Shown here piece after piece: positions 18,801 to 26,049 of a stretch of DNA of 64,000 nt. The notes below the pieces were generated by a model. The model worked only from the letters and a program-made list of their open reading frames with translations. It was not told the origin of the DNA and searched no databases. Numbering within the stretch: the first letter of the stretch is position 1; every line of letters starts with the position of its first letter. The DNA comes from Pectobacterium betavasculorum (GTDB taxonomy: Bacteria; Pseudomonadota; Gammaproteobacteria; Enterobacterales; Enterobacteriaceae): assembly GCF_000749845.1 (NCBI RefSeq), contig NZ_JQHM01000014.1:1-64000 (forward strand). The letters are read 5' to 3'. The position numbers and the translations under genes were made by a program.

Positions 18801-20217
18801 TGCGGGTCGGGAGTCTTCCCGGCAGAGTCAGGCTGGCTTTATGCAGCACCGTGAATACGGTGCTATGGGCTGGCTGACGCGGGAGATGAGCGGCCAGGCG
18901 GTGGACGGTCGCCTGCAACCGACCCAGACGCGGGAATACCTGTATGACGGCGCAGGCAACCTGACCGGCACCCGGCGCAACCGTGAAGCAGCGGGCTATC
19001 AACTCGATGCCAGCGGACGGGTGCTGTCGGTACTGAGCGGCGGCACGGGGCGCAGCGTAAACACCGAAGAACAATACCGCTATACCCGCAGCGGGCTGCC
19101 GCAAGATGCCACCCGCCTGACCGAATGGCAGTCCGGACGCCTGACCCAGCAGGACAACACTCACTATCAGTACGACAAGGCCGGGCGGCTGATACGCAAA
19201 CAGGTGGTGCAGCCGGGCTATCGGCCTCAGGTGTGGCACTACCGTTGGGACAGCCGCAACCAGCTCCGGGTTGTGGATACGCCAGCGGGTGAGCGCTGGT
19301 TCTACCGTTACGACCCGTTCGGACGGCGCATTGGCAAACGCTGCGACCAGACCCATGAAGACATCTGCTATCTGTGGGACGGCGACCAGGTAGCCGAGGT
19401 GCGCCATTATCGCGACGGAGAACTGGTGTCGCGCCGTCACTGGGTGCATAACGGCTGGGAATTGTTGGTGCAGCAGCGCCAAACTGTGGAGGGGAGCTGG
19501 GAAACTGATTTTGTGACTAGCGGCCATAATGGTGAACCGCAGGCTATCTTTAATCCACAAGGTGAAATTCGCTGGCAGGCTCCGCGCACCAATTTATGGG
19601 GGCAGCGCTATACAGATAATACTGAAAACCTTGATCCAGGGCTGGCGTTTGCCGGGCAGTACCGTGACGCGGAAAGTAGCTTATGCTATAACAGGTTCCG
19701 CTATTATGATCCGAGTGGTGGCTGTTATATCTCGCCTGACCCGATCAGTATTTTGGGGGGGGAGGGTAACTATGCCTATGTGCCTAATCCTATTCGCTGG
19801 ATCGACCCGTTTGGATTGGCTGGGTGTGGGGAAAAGGCGAGGAAATATGAAGAAAAAATACAGGATATGTATGGAGGGAAACTTCCTCAGTCAGCAAGGG
19901 AATATAGCTCTGTAGTTAATGGTAACAAGGTTAATGGGATTGCAGATCATGTTGTTAGCATCAATGGTAGAAATACCGCGATTGAGGCTAAATATGTTGA
20001 GGATTGGGGGCGTTCAATTAGAAATCCTGAAAGTGCGATAGGTGGTAAGTCTTTTGCCATTAAGGAGCAAGAAAAAATGCTTGCTCAAGCGCAGAAATAC
20101 TCGGCTGCATTTGATGATGTTATTTATCACACAAATAGTCGTGAGCTGGCTAATTACTATGGTTCGTTATTTCAGGATGCGGGTCTCAACAATGTAATAT
20201 TTAGGATATTTCCGTGA
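15880..20217 (+). CDS. rhsA: PAAR-Rhs T6SS effector with a restriction-endonuclease-like toxin tip
   Basis: 1445 residues. In order: N-terminal prePAAR-like segment (ARVGAMHAG), two to three hydrophobic helices (about 45-110) that the Eag chaperone would cover, PAAR-like domain (about 140-215, QGSATVFVEG and GASTVFFGSG), a long Rhs/YD-repeat shell (about 290-1290), and the conserved DPFGL boundary near 1308, after which the variable tip begins. The tip of about 130 residues contains GIADHV and, 11 residues on, IEAKYV, an Asp...Glu-x-Lys pattern typical of PD-(D/E)XK nucleases, so it is probably a DNase. ATG at 15880 is chosen because of overlap with the chaperone gene. G+C drops sharply at the tip, showing tip replacement. 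Confidence 0.92.
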   Translation: MREEILSRIARVGAMHAGNRPKPPPDLPEPGQGKPPTSPGKAIKHSSFWGALAGAAVGALIAAAAFTVAAAAVAGAVVLTGITGGAGLALVVGVVKLAAGAALVYGLSDLIGGVSKRVSAMVDSMSPSSGAVKDGSKKVFAEGNPVSRAEIDAVLCDKHSGPQLIAQGSATVFVEGYHAARVDDKTVCGATIKEGASTVFFGSGQASPLKVADEFSGWEKALILAVEFLVPPSRGLFRGLGKLFTKGPMAVLRGMKAGAAHALEGLRSAVQCAKNGFKENKGLARVSESIRGFLKDPVYIASGEVIEKRLDLELGQTVPLLFERTYRSGSPHTGLLGHGWHDSWSEVATVGRTEQGDIHVTLTLAQGYDIDFTFGIGATVVYCAEYPEFKLVKRHNGFHLWHRDSQTWRAFTVKQGDQLLLSAITDNHRNRIDFLRDPKGYLRKIRHSDGIELLLVWQGELLRQVQRIDGGQKTVLAEYRQDEQGRLVEADAAHAYHLFYDYDSHHRLIRWHDNDQTWARYEYDHQGRCVYTTCADGYLTANFEYLADRVVMIDGLGQRHEYGFNDLYLMAWEKSPLGHVTHYEYDDVGNLLRETSPAGRVVEFAYLDNSGLVSTFTDGSGYQWHYDYDHYERLTGITDPLGRSWTWQYDSKGNPLSLTGPDASEVRFAWNRYGLLTEVSDEQGRTQASLFYDHRHRLMSATDAESRTQQRRYDQQDRLTSWTRPDGATYRLGYRRASWKLPEQLLRPDDKQEQRQYDKHNNLLNYTDGNGAVWAQTYGPFDLLTSRTDAEGRTWRYDYDKESQQLVCVTAPDGNRWQWWLDADARVIRERDMAGTETHYGYDEDGHCISIRNGEGETRHFLYDGRCLLIRETAPDDTLHYRYDAAGRLTEVTSSTSHIQLEYDERDRVVQERNSGTEIRRQYQGESHTVTRSLHWEGEEDSAALTSTFRYSATGGLRQVQLPDGAELTLAHDSAGRESSRQSQAGFMQHREYGAMGWLTREMSGQAVDGRLQPTQTREYLYDGAGNLTGTRRNREAAGYQLDASGRVLSVLSGGTGRSVNTEEQYRYTRSGLPQDATRLTEWQSGRLTQQDNTHYQYDKAGRLIRKQVVQPGYRPQVWHYRWDSRNQLRVVDTPAGERWFYRYDPFGRRIGKRCDQTHEDICYLWDGDQVAEVRHYRDGELVSRRHWVHNGWELLVQQRQTVEGSWETDFVTSGHNGEPQAIFNPQGEIRWQAPRTNLWGQRYTDNTENLDPGLAFAGQYRDAESSLCYNRFRYYDPSGGCYISPDPISILGGEGNYAYVPNPIRWIDPFGLAGCGEKARKYEEKIQDMYGGKLPQSAREYSSVVNGNKVNGIADHVVSINGRNTAIEAKYVEDWGRSIRNPESAIGGKSFAIKEQEKMLAQAQKYSAAFDDVIYHTNSRELANYYGSLFQDAGLNNVIFRIFP

Positions 20218-20582
20218 TGAGTGATTTTAGAAGAGAGATTCCGGGTTTGACACCTGTTGCGTGGAGAGAATATCGCTATATTTCTGATGATGGTAGGGAT
20301 AAATTTGTTGGGAATGGCTTATTCGACAAGGTGACCGGTAAAGTAGAACCTCTAATACCAAAAAGTGGTGGGGCAATGGTAGAAAATTGTAAGCTATGGC
20401 TACCTTCAGGTGAGCTTTTTCATGCCTTATCATATAAGGGAGATATTGAGGGCTGGCGAAAGCAGATAGAGCAAGGTGCCATTCAGATGGGGCTGTTTAT
20501 TGGCGAAATAGTCGGAGATAAAATAGTTCTTTCCGATGGGCGAAGTTATGAAATTTCTGCATGTACATTTGAAATGTATTAG
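20217..20582 (+). CDS. Probable immunity protein for the Rhs toxin
   Basis: 121 residues, soluble, no signal peptide, fitting a toxin acting in the cytoplasm. It starts within the rhs stop codon (TGATG), the classical position of an Rhs immunity gene, and shares the low G+C of the toxin tip. It has no family I recognise. A GTG one codon upstream is an alternative start. Function is inferred from position. Confidence 0.75.
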   Translation: MSDFRREIPGLTPVAWREYRYISDDGRDKFVGNGLFDKVTGKVEPLIPKSGGAMVENCKLWLPSGELFHALSYKGDIEGWRKQIEQGAIQMGLFIGEIVGDKIVLSDGRSYEISACTFEMY

Positions 20583-20641
20583 GTGGATTTTCATGTTGTC
20601 GGATTGATTTGGCTGGCTGTTGATACGCAAGTAGGTAGTGT

Positions 20642-20722
20642 AGCGGGCTACCACCGCATGTGTGGCACTACCGCGAAGACAGCCGCAACCAGACCTATAA
20701 CGATATCCGATTTTATGATTAA
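20642..20722 (+). pseudogene. Remnant of an rhs 3' end
   Basis: The frame reads VWHYREDSRNQ followed directly by YNDIRFYD and a stop. The first block copies the VWHYRWDSRNQ segment of the intact Rhs (DNA at 19231-19263) and the second resembles its YNRFRYYDP block, with everything between deleted. It is the scar of a former rhs copy or displaced tip. Confidence 0.65.
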
Positions 20723-20823
20723 TTTTTGATGTGTATATATTTTATTAAATATAATTAGATATTTCTGGCGCAGTAGGGGGTAACCTGAAACATGCTATCG
20801 CGGACAGATTGTTGACATGTTAT

Positions 20824-21486
20824 CTAAGATGATACGCTAAGAACTTTGACGCCTCCACTGACCAATACTTCAATATTCCCATTCATCGAGTCTTCTGACC
20901 AATACTGTCTAGCTTTAAGAGATAGTTCAATATCACTCATGCTTTGAGAACACTCCCACAAAGGTTGGTCTCCTGTAATAAAAATATTTGATGTGTTTAT
21001 CGGCTCGACTATTAAAATTCGGTAATCAGGAGCATCATTCAAAATAAAGTTGGCCCACTCTTTAATATCATGTTCTGATTGGGCTAAATAGATACAGCTT
21101 ATTCTTGACGGCCTTTTGGAGAAAAATTTCTTTCTTATGGATTCGAACGCTATCTCTCTTCGTTTAAAGTATTTATATTTTTCCCTTTGTTTTGTTACGG
21201 TCAGTTTGTCATCTATTGAATAACCACTATTGTTAAGAACTGTGTCGATGTGGATGTTTGTTTTGTTTGGGCCGTGTGCGTAATCAATGAGTTCTATTAT
21301 TTTATTATAATAATTATTATATCCTTCAAATGTAATAATTTCGCCAACGCTCCATTGGGTAACATCGGGAGATAGAATATTTATATGATAATATGTATTT
21401 TTCAAGATAAGCTCTCTAATGAAGATAGTGGATTTAAAGATGCTGCACTCTTCAAAATGCTTAGGAACGAAATGCGCATACCTCAT
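20824..21486 (-). CDS. DUF2441-like protein of unknown function
   Basis: 220 residues, no signal peptide or membrane segment. Motifs such as KRPSRISCIYLAQSEHDIKEWA, the TGDQPLWECSQ block and LKARQYWSED resemble what I recall of the DUF2441 family, whose function is not established; these proteins often lie beside toxin or defence genes. The gene is AT-rich, faces the rhs module, and has GAGG just before the ATG. It could be cargo unrelated to the T6SS. Confidence 0.5.
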   Translation of the reverse strand: MRYAHFVPKHFEECSIFKSTIFIRELILKNTYYHINILSPDVTQWSVGEIITFEGYNNYYNKIIELIDYAHGPNKTNIHIDTVLNNSGYSIDDKLTVTKQREKYKYFKRREIAFESIRKKFFSKRPSRISCIYLAQSEHDIKEWANFILNDAPDYRILIVEPINTSNIFITGDQPLWECSQSMSDIELSLKARQYWSEDSMNGNIEVLVSGGVKVLSVSS

Positions 21487-21573
21487 CGTCTCGCGGTGTT
21501 AGTGTGCTCTAATAAAATACGCTGTAGCACCAAAATATTGCCCGATTCATCATAAAATCACTTCATCAAATAG

Positions 21574-22470
21574 CTATTTCCCGCCACTGGTCAACAATTT
21601 TTCTCGCCCCACACGTACAATTTCCGCGTGCAGTTCGACGATCTTCCCTGCGTGAGCATGTAGTGCGTTCACAACCCGCCAAAATCTATCTGGCTGCTCA
21701 AACTCCCATTCAGGAGGCACCGTACTTAATTGTGGATTATGTGTCGGGAAGGTTTCATCAGCAATAAGGCCGTAATATATATCTACCTCTGACCAAAGTT
21801 CCTTTTTAATTCTCTCTAGTTCAGGAGTAATGAACTCGCGCTCCGGTATGTTCCACTTGAAGTAAAACTCACGAATCGGCTCAAGTTCCAATTCTCGGAA
21901 CGAAAATCCAGCCATGTTTGTTCGATTTAAGAAACCAATAACGCCATCAGAGCGAAGCAGAGTCGTGAGTTCACTCCATAGGGCGCTGTCATGCCTTTTT
22001 GCCGGATCATCGGCCGACTTGAATTGAGGGTAGTGCCCGAAGAAGACTTTTTCATCCTTTGCTAAGTCATTGCAAATGTCATCCCAGAAAAGCACATCGA
22101 CCTTAAAATCATAGGCCTTGCTGCGTTTCTGCGAAATGTCCCTTACTGATTTTTGAAGCTTCGCATCTCTTGGGGCTGTCGTGACAATGTAGAGCCGATC
22201 CAGCTTCGGTGTGAATTTTTCAGCATTTTCTATCTCAATCTTGACAACATCTAAATCCAATTCGCCTGTTGTGTTTTTGCATTGAAGTCCGATGTGACGT
22301 TCATCATCGTCATGTCCCCAAATATCAACACCATTCTGCTTCTGCCCCTGTCTTCCATTACGGTAGAAATCTGTTGAGTTCCAACGCAATTTTGCTGCGG
22401 ATAGGGTAATTTCTTCAAATTCTTCCCACGACTTTGGCGTAGGTACTTTGGACGACGAGATTGTAGGCAT
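21574..22470 (-). CDS. PD-(D/E)XK nuclease-domain protein, probable defence gene
   Basis: 298 residues. The N-terminal half fits an Mrr-like/Holliday-resolvase-fold nuclease: EEFEEITLSAAKLRW helix, GRQGQKQNGVDIWG, and IGLQCKNT, giving the Asp...Gln-x-Lys catalytic set typical of modification-dependent restriction enzymes. The pattern VTTAPRDAKLQ with FWDDI recurs in proteins of this type. The C-terminal half (about 165-298) has no family I recognise and may sense or recruit. No methyltransferase neighbour is present, so it is either modification-dependent or a stand-alone effector. It follows the DUF2441-like gene by an 87-base gap and could be co-transcribed with it. Confidence 0.6.
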   Translation of the reverse strand: MPTISSSKVPTPKSWEEFEEITLSAAKLRWNSTDFYRNGRQGQKQNGVDIWGHDDDERHIGLQCKNTTGELDLDVVKIEIENAEKFTPKLDRLYIVTTAPRDAKLQKSVRDISQKRSKAYDFKVDVLFWDDICNDLAKDEKVFFGHYPQFKSADDPAKRHDSALWSELTTLLRSDGVIGFLNRTNMAGFSFRELELEPIREFYFKWNIPEREFITPELERIKKELWSEVDIYYGLIADETFPTHNPQLSTVPPEWEFEQPDRFWRVVNALHAHAGKIVELHAEIVRVGREKLLTSGGK

Positions 22471-22904
22471 ATTAGCTCATAAAAGTTTCTTTTTATTTTA
22501 CCTTCATATCACGAATGAACGAAGATTTGAACGTGCCTGGCAAAAAAATATGTCCGTCATGCTACGTATCGAACCTCTCCGCGAGTTCCGTCCCTAGTGG
22601 GTTTCCATCGTTCTCTCGCTCCGCTATGGGCCGCCCCCTGAGTTTGTCTCCTTGACGGTCCCGTCCGTACGCTTCTTGGCTACCGGGCGATGAACTCAGG
22701 AAAGATGGTGACAACAATGCCAATCGCACAGAATAGCCGAAAGACTGTGTTTCAAAATCTAGGAATCCTGTATTCAGCTTGAACAGCACACCCTTTTCGT
22801 CAGGAGAAAGGTTACTCAATTCGCTTCCCGTTCTCCATAGCTGCGCTGTGATTATCCGCTGACCGATAACCAGATGTGCAGCGTAATTCTGTCCACCTTT
22901 GCGG
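22471..22904. other. Region with decayed coding potential
   Basis: A minus-strand open frame of about 117 codons (22562-22915) exists, but has no recognised family, and its 5' end overlaps the DUF932 remnant. I treat it as unproven; the stretch appears to be the scar of rearrangements. Confidence 0.35.
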
Positions 22905-23390
22905 ATGCGCCGCATGAAAGCCGTTCGCAGCGGTGCGCTTATATTTCTACCGCAGTCGTGCTGGCTGAGCTTTCTTTGCAAAGAAGGATTCCAGGCTTTC
23001 ATGGTGACGCAAATCCGCGTGCACGATGACGGCAAGCGCGGAAAAACAAAGCACATGATTCGCCTGCACTACGCCAGTCAGATCAACGGTGTGGGGGCTA
23101 ACGAAATCGTGCAGTTGAACTCATACGATGGCCCCAACAGTCATCAGATGCTGGCCGGAATGTTCCGTTTATGTCCCTCACTGCATAGACGGAGCGAATG
23201 CGCAGGAATAGATACTGGTCTTCACATTGTGGTCTGCCAGCAGATATGCAGCGATGGTCTGCACCAGTTGAAAGCCTGAATCTCAACGCGACAGGGGCAG
23301 TCAGCAGCCTTTGCCACTTCTTTTGCTGCTGCATCCCTGAATCGCTAGGAGTTATCACCATGAACGCCGTTACCCAAACCGAAACCCGCG
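22905..23390 (+). pseudogene. Decayed DUF932 (YfjQ/YafZ-like) gene
   Basis: Two reading frames together rebuild the DUF932 family core. One reads SRSQRCAYISTAVVLAEL, the other KEGFQAFMVTQIRVHDDGKR, TKHMIRLHYAS, EIVQLNSYDGPNSHQMLAGMFR. They match YfjQ/YafZ of E. coli CP4-type islands (REGFQPF, TKHMLRLR, NSHDGSSSYQMLPGLFR). The frame breaks near 22975 and again after about 23170, and the rest is lost. Such genes are common island accessories of unknown role. This points to an older island at this place. Confidence 0.7.
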
Positions 23391-23465
23391 CATAGGCCGT
23401 CGGTCATAGGCTCGGTGGGAAGCAAAATTGGGTACGGCAGTGACCATGTCCGATGTTAACGCAAA

Positions 23466-24182
23466 CTATTGCTGAGAGTTCAAAGTGTCAGGCTGTGCAT
23501 TCGTTAAAGAATTTGCCTCTTTTTCTCGTTGCCACTGACGACGTATCCGATTCGCTTGGCGACGCTCACGCAACCTATCAAAACCACTAAACACATCTAC
23601 TTTTGTGCGTTTTTGGCCTTTGGCAACTGGATTCCAGTTTTCCTCAATTTTCTTGATGGATTTTACGATCTCAATTAATGGGTCATCTCCGAGACGGCTT
23701 ATTCCTTCATGGTCGGCCATATTCAATGTGTATGAATTTTTCTGACGTTGTTGGCTAGACGCATCGCGTTTCCAGATAATGTCAACTTGGTAGGAGTTTC
23801 CCTTCAGTAGCTCGAATTCAGACAAGTAACTCATAATGCCTTGACCGGGTTTGAGGACACTGATTTTCTGAAAAGGGATCTCGATCTGCTCTCCGTGTGC
23901 TTCCTTATTTTTCAGCGGAGGATCAAAAGCGATAGAGATGTCGTACGCTGTCGCATTACCAGTGTTGTCGATGTGAATGTCAAAATGCTGCATTGACCAC
24001 CGATTGGGGGTGAGTGTAACGACAACATGCGGTTGAGATGAGGCTTCGACCATCCTTGTTGTTTCATGCGCTAGAGTTTTGGTTACGCGCCATAGAAAAA
24101 AAGTCGCGACAGCGGTAACTATTGTCCCTAGCGCACCGCCAATCGCAATAACCGTATTAACCAAAGATGGTATACCTTCCAT
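23466..24182 (-). CDS. Membrane-anchored protein of unknown function
   Basis: 238 residues. One N-terminal membrane helix (about 8-30, VIAIGGALGTIVTAVATFFLW) is followed by a short linker, a beta-rich region (about 50-150) with HIDNTGNATAYDISIAFDPPL, and a highly charged C-terminus rich in Arg/Glu/Gln. The layout of one helix plus a beta domain recurs in proteins next to defence or toxin genes, but I do not recognise this one. Start supported by GAGG eight bases upstream. Confidence 0.6.
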   Translation of the reverse strand: MEGIPSLVNTVIAIGGALGTIVTAVATFFLWRVTKTLAHETTRMVEASSQPHVVVTLTPNRWSMQHFDIHIDNTGNATAYDISIAFDPPLKNKEAHGEQIEIPFQKISVLKPGQGIMSYLSEFELLKGNSYQVDIIWKRDASSQQRQKNSYTLNMADHEGISRLGDDPLIEIVKSIKKIEENWNPVAKGQKRTKVDVFSGFDRLRERRQANRIRRQWQREKEANSLTNAQPDTLNSQQ

Positions 24183-24391
24183 TAAATTGCCTCTGAATTA
24201 TCTGGTGACGTATCGCCTCGCGGCAGTTTGACGCGATCTACTAAAAATTATGGGCGTGGTCGGTGCGATGTGTGTTCCACTTACGGCCATTCTTGATGGA
24301 TTGTAAATAAAATATAATCAATTCGCTCAGGGCTGATAAATTATTTTTTCGTGTAAGCGTAAAGGAATAATTAATTTGGCAGGGAGGTGTG

Positions 24392-25990
24392 ATGTTTGAA
24401 TGCAAAGGATTGCTGAAGGGGGATCTGAGGTGCAAAAGCGGTAACGAGTCGGGGCAAATATCCCTGCTTGATCTGGCATTAACGCTGACTGCCCAGAATA
24501 CCGAGGCTGAGTTGTGTGACTGGCTTTTGTCCACGGTGGCATCCTACTGGCGGCCCCTGGGAGCGATACTTGGGCTGGTTAATGGCAGTGGCAGGCAACT
24601 CTTGTGTCAAGGTCAGGCGGCAGATGAACCCGTTGTGATGGAACTTGATGTGGATGATTTCAGTCACCCATTGGCCTATGCCCTGCATGAGAAGAAGGCA
24701 CACGTCTGGTCATCGTTGAATGGTGGTGCGAGTATTGAGCACTTGGCCTTTCAACAGATGCTGTCGGAGCTGGGAGCTGCGTGTGGGCTGTATGCCATAC
24801 CGATGTTATCGGATAGCGGCCCTGTGCAGGGAACACTGGCGCTGCTGGATACACCAGAGCGTTTACAACAATGGCACGACAGTGGAGAAGCCAGAAAGCT
24901 GGTTCAGATATTCTGCAACCAACTGGTGCTTTTGCGCCAGCGATCGGGAGGGCTGCATCAGCAGTCAATGCTTAGCGCTTCTGTCAAACGCGCTCGGGAT
25001 GAGGTGTATCAGCAGGTACTGATAAAACGCATACAGGATGCACTGATCGGTCAGTCGTCATATATGAGGGCGTTGCAACAGAAGATCGGACAAGCGGCTG
25101 AGCATACGTTGTCGGTGCTGATTCTGGGCGAAACCGGTACAGGCAAGGATGTGGTGGCCCACCTGCTGCATCAATGTTCGATCAGGGGAGATGCGCCCTT
25201 TGTGGCGATTAACTGTGCTGCGATCCCCGAGAGTCTGATCGAAAGTGAGTTGTTCGGTTACCAGAAAGGGGCGTTTTCTGATGCTCTGAGCGACAAGGTT
25301 GGTCTGGTGGCGCAGGCCCATGGCGGCACGCTGTTTCTGGACGAGATCGGAGATATGCCGCTTGCCATGCAGGCCAAGTTATTGCGGGTGCTGGAGACCA
25401 AGTGTTTTCGCCCTCTCGGCGCAGAGCAGGAAGCACATTCGGATTTCCGGCTAATTGCCGCCACACATCATTCGTTGAAAAAGCGCATATCAGACGGTGC
25501 GTTTCGCCAGGATCTGTACCACCGACTATGCCAGTGTGTATTGCATGTAGCGCCACTGCGCGAACGTGTAGAGGATATTCCGCTACTGTGCCGTCACTTC
25601 ACCACACTCTGTTGCAGACGGGAGCAGAAAGCACCCGTGACGCTGGAGCAGTCATTCCTGCGTCAGTTAATGCAGTATGCCTTTCCTGGCAATGTGCGGG
25701 AACTGCGCAACCTTCTGGAGGTTGCTTGTGCTTACACCTCATCCGGCCAGCAGATCTCTATGCAGTCACTTCCGCCCGAGGCGCAGAAACGGCTAACAAG
25801 TGGACTGGCTCAGGGAGAGGATTTTCAGCACATAGCGGATTTACGTCTCGCAGTACGTGTACGGGAGGCCACCATCCTGCAAGCGAGGCTACGGCAGTTC
25901 GGTGGCGATCGTCAGGCTGCCGCAGACAGTCTGAATATACCCAAGCGTACGTTCAATCGTAAATGTCTCAGGCAGGGGATCAGTTATTGA
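24392..25990 (+). CDS. vasH: VasH-like sigma-54 activator (GAF-AAA+-HTH) with altered GAFTGA loop
   Basis: 532 residues. A GAF-like sensory domain (about 20-185) precedes an AAA+ domain with Walker A GETGTGKD (about 246), Walker B GGTLFLDEIGDM (about 310) and sensor arginines around FRQDLYHRL; a Fis-type helix-turn-helix closes the protein (GGDRQAAADSLNIPKRTFN, about 505-525). The sigma-54-contacting loop reads GAFSDA instead of GAFTGA. Homologues (VasH) switch on hcp and vgrG genes of T6SS clusters, fitting the module upstream. ATG at 24392 has GGGAGG four bases before; an adjacent GTG is less likely. It converges with the relaxase gene. Confidence 0.85.
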   Translation: MFECKGLLKGDLRCKSGNESGQISLLDLALTLTAQNTEAELCDWLLSTVASYWRPLGAILGLVNGSGRQLLCQGQAADEPVVMELDVDDFSHPLAYALHEKKAHVWSSLNGGASIEHLAFQQMLSELGAACGLYAIPMLSDSGPVQGTLALLDTPERLQQWHDSGEARKLVQIFCNQLVLLRQRSGGLHQQSMLSASVKRARDEVYQQVLIKRIQDALIGQSSYMRALQQKIGQAAEHTLSVLILGETGTGKDVVAHLLHQCSIRGDAPFVAINCAAIPESLIESELFGYQKGAFSDALSDKVGLVAQAHGGTLFLDEIGDMPLAMQAKLLRVLETKCFRPLGAEQEAHSDFRLIAATHHSLKKRISDGAFRQDLYHRLCQCVLHVAPLRERVEDIPLLCRHFTTLCCRREQKAPVTLEQSFLRQLMQYAFPGNVRELRNLLEVACAYTSSGQQISMQSLPPEAQKRLTSGLAQGEDFQHIADLRLAVRVREATILQARLRQFGGDRQAAADSLNIPKRTFNRKCLRQGISY

Positions 25991-26049
25991 CGGTATTGTG
26001 TCAATGAGTTTTGAGAACGATATGTGCAGCGCTGCGCCGGATTGCATGA

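Noticed and set aside
22562..23056. 164-codon minus-strand frame beside the DUF932 remnant
   Set aside because: Overlaps the pseudogene, has no recognised family, and its low-complexity 3' half looks accidental.
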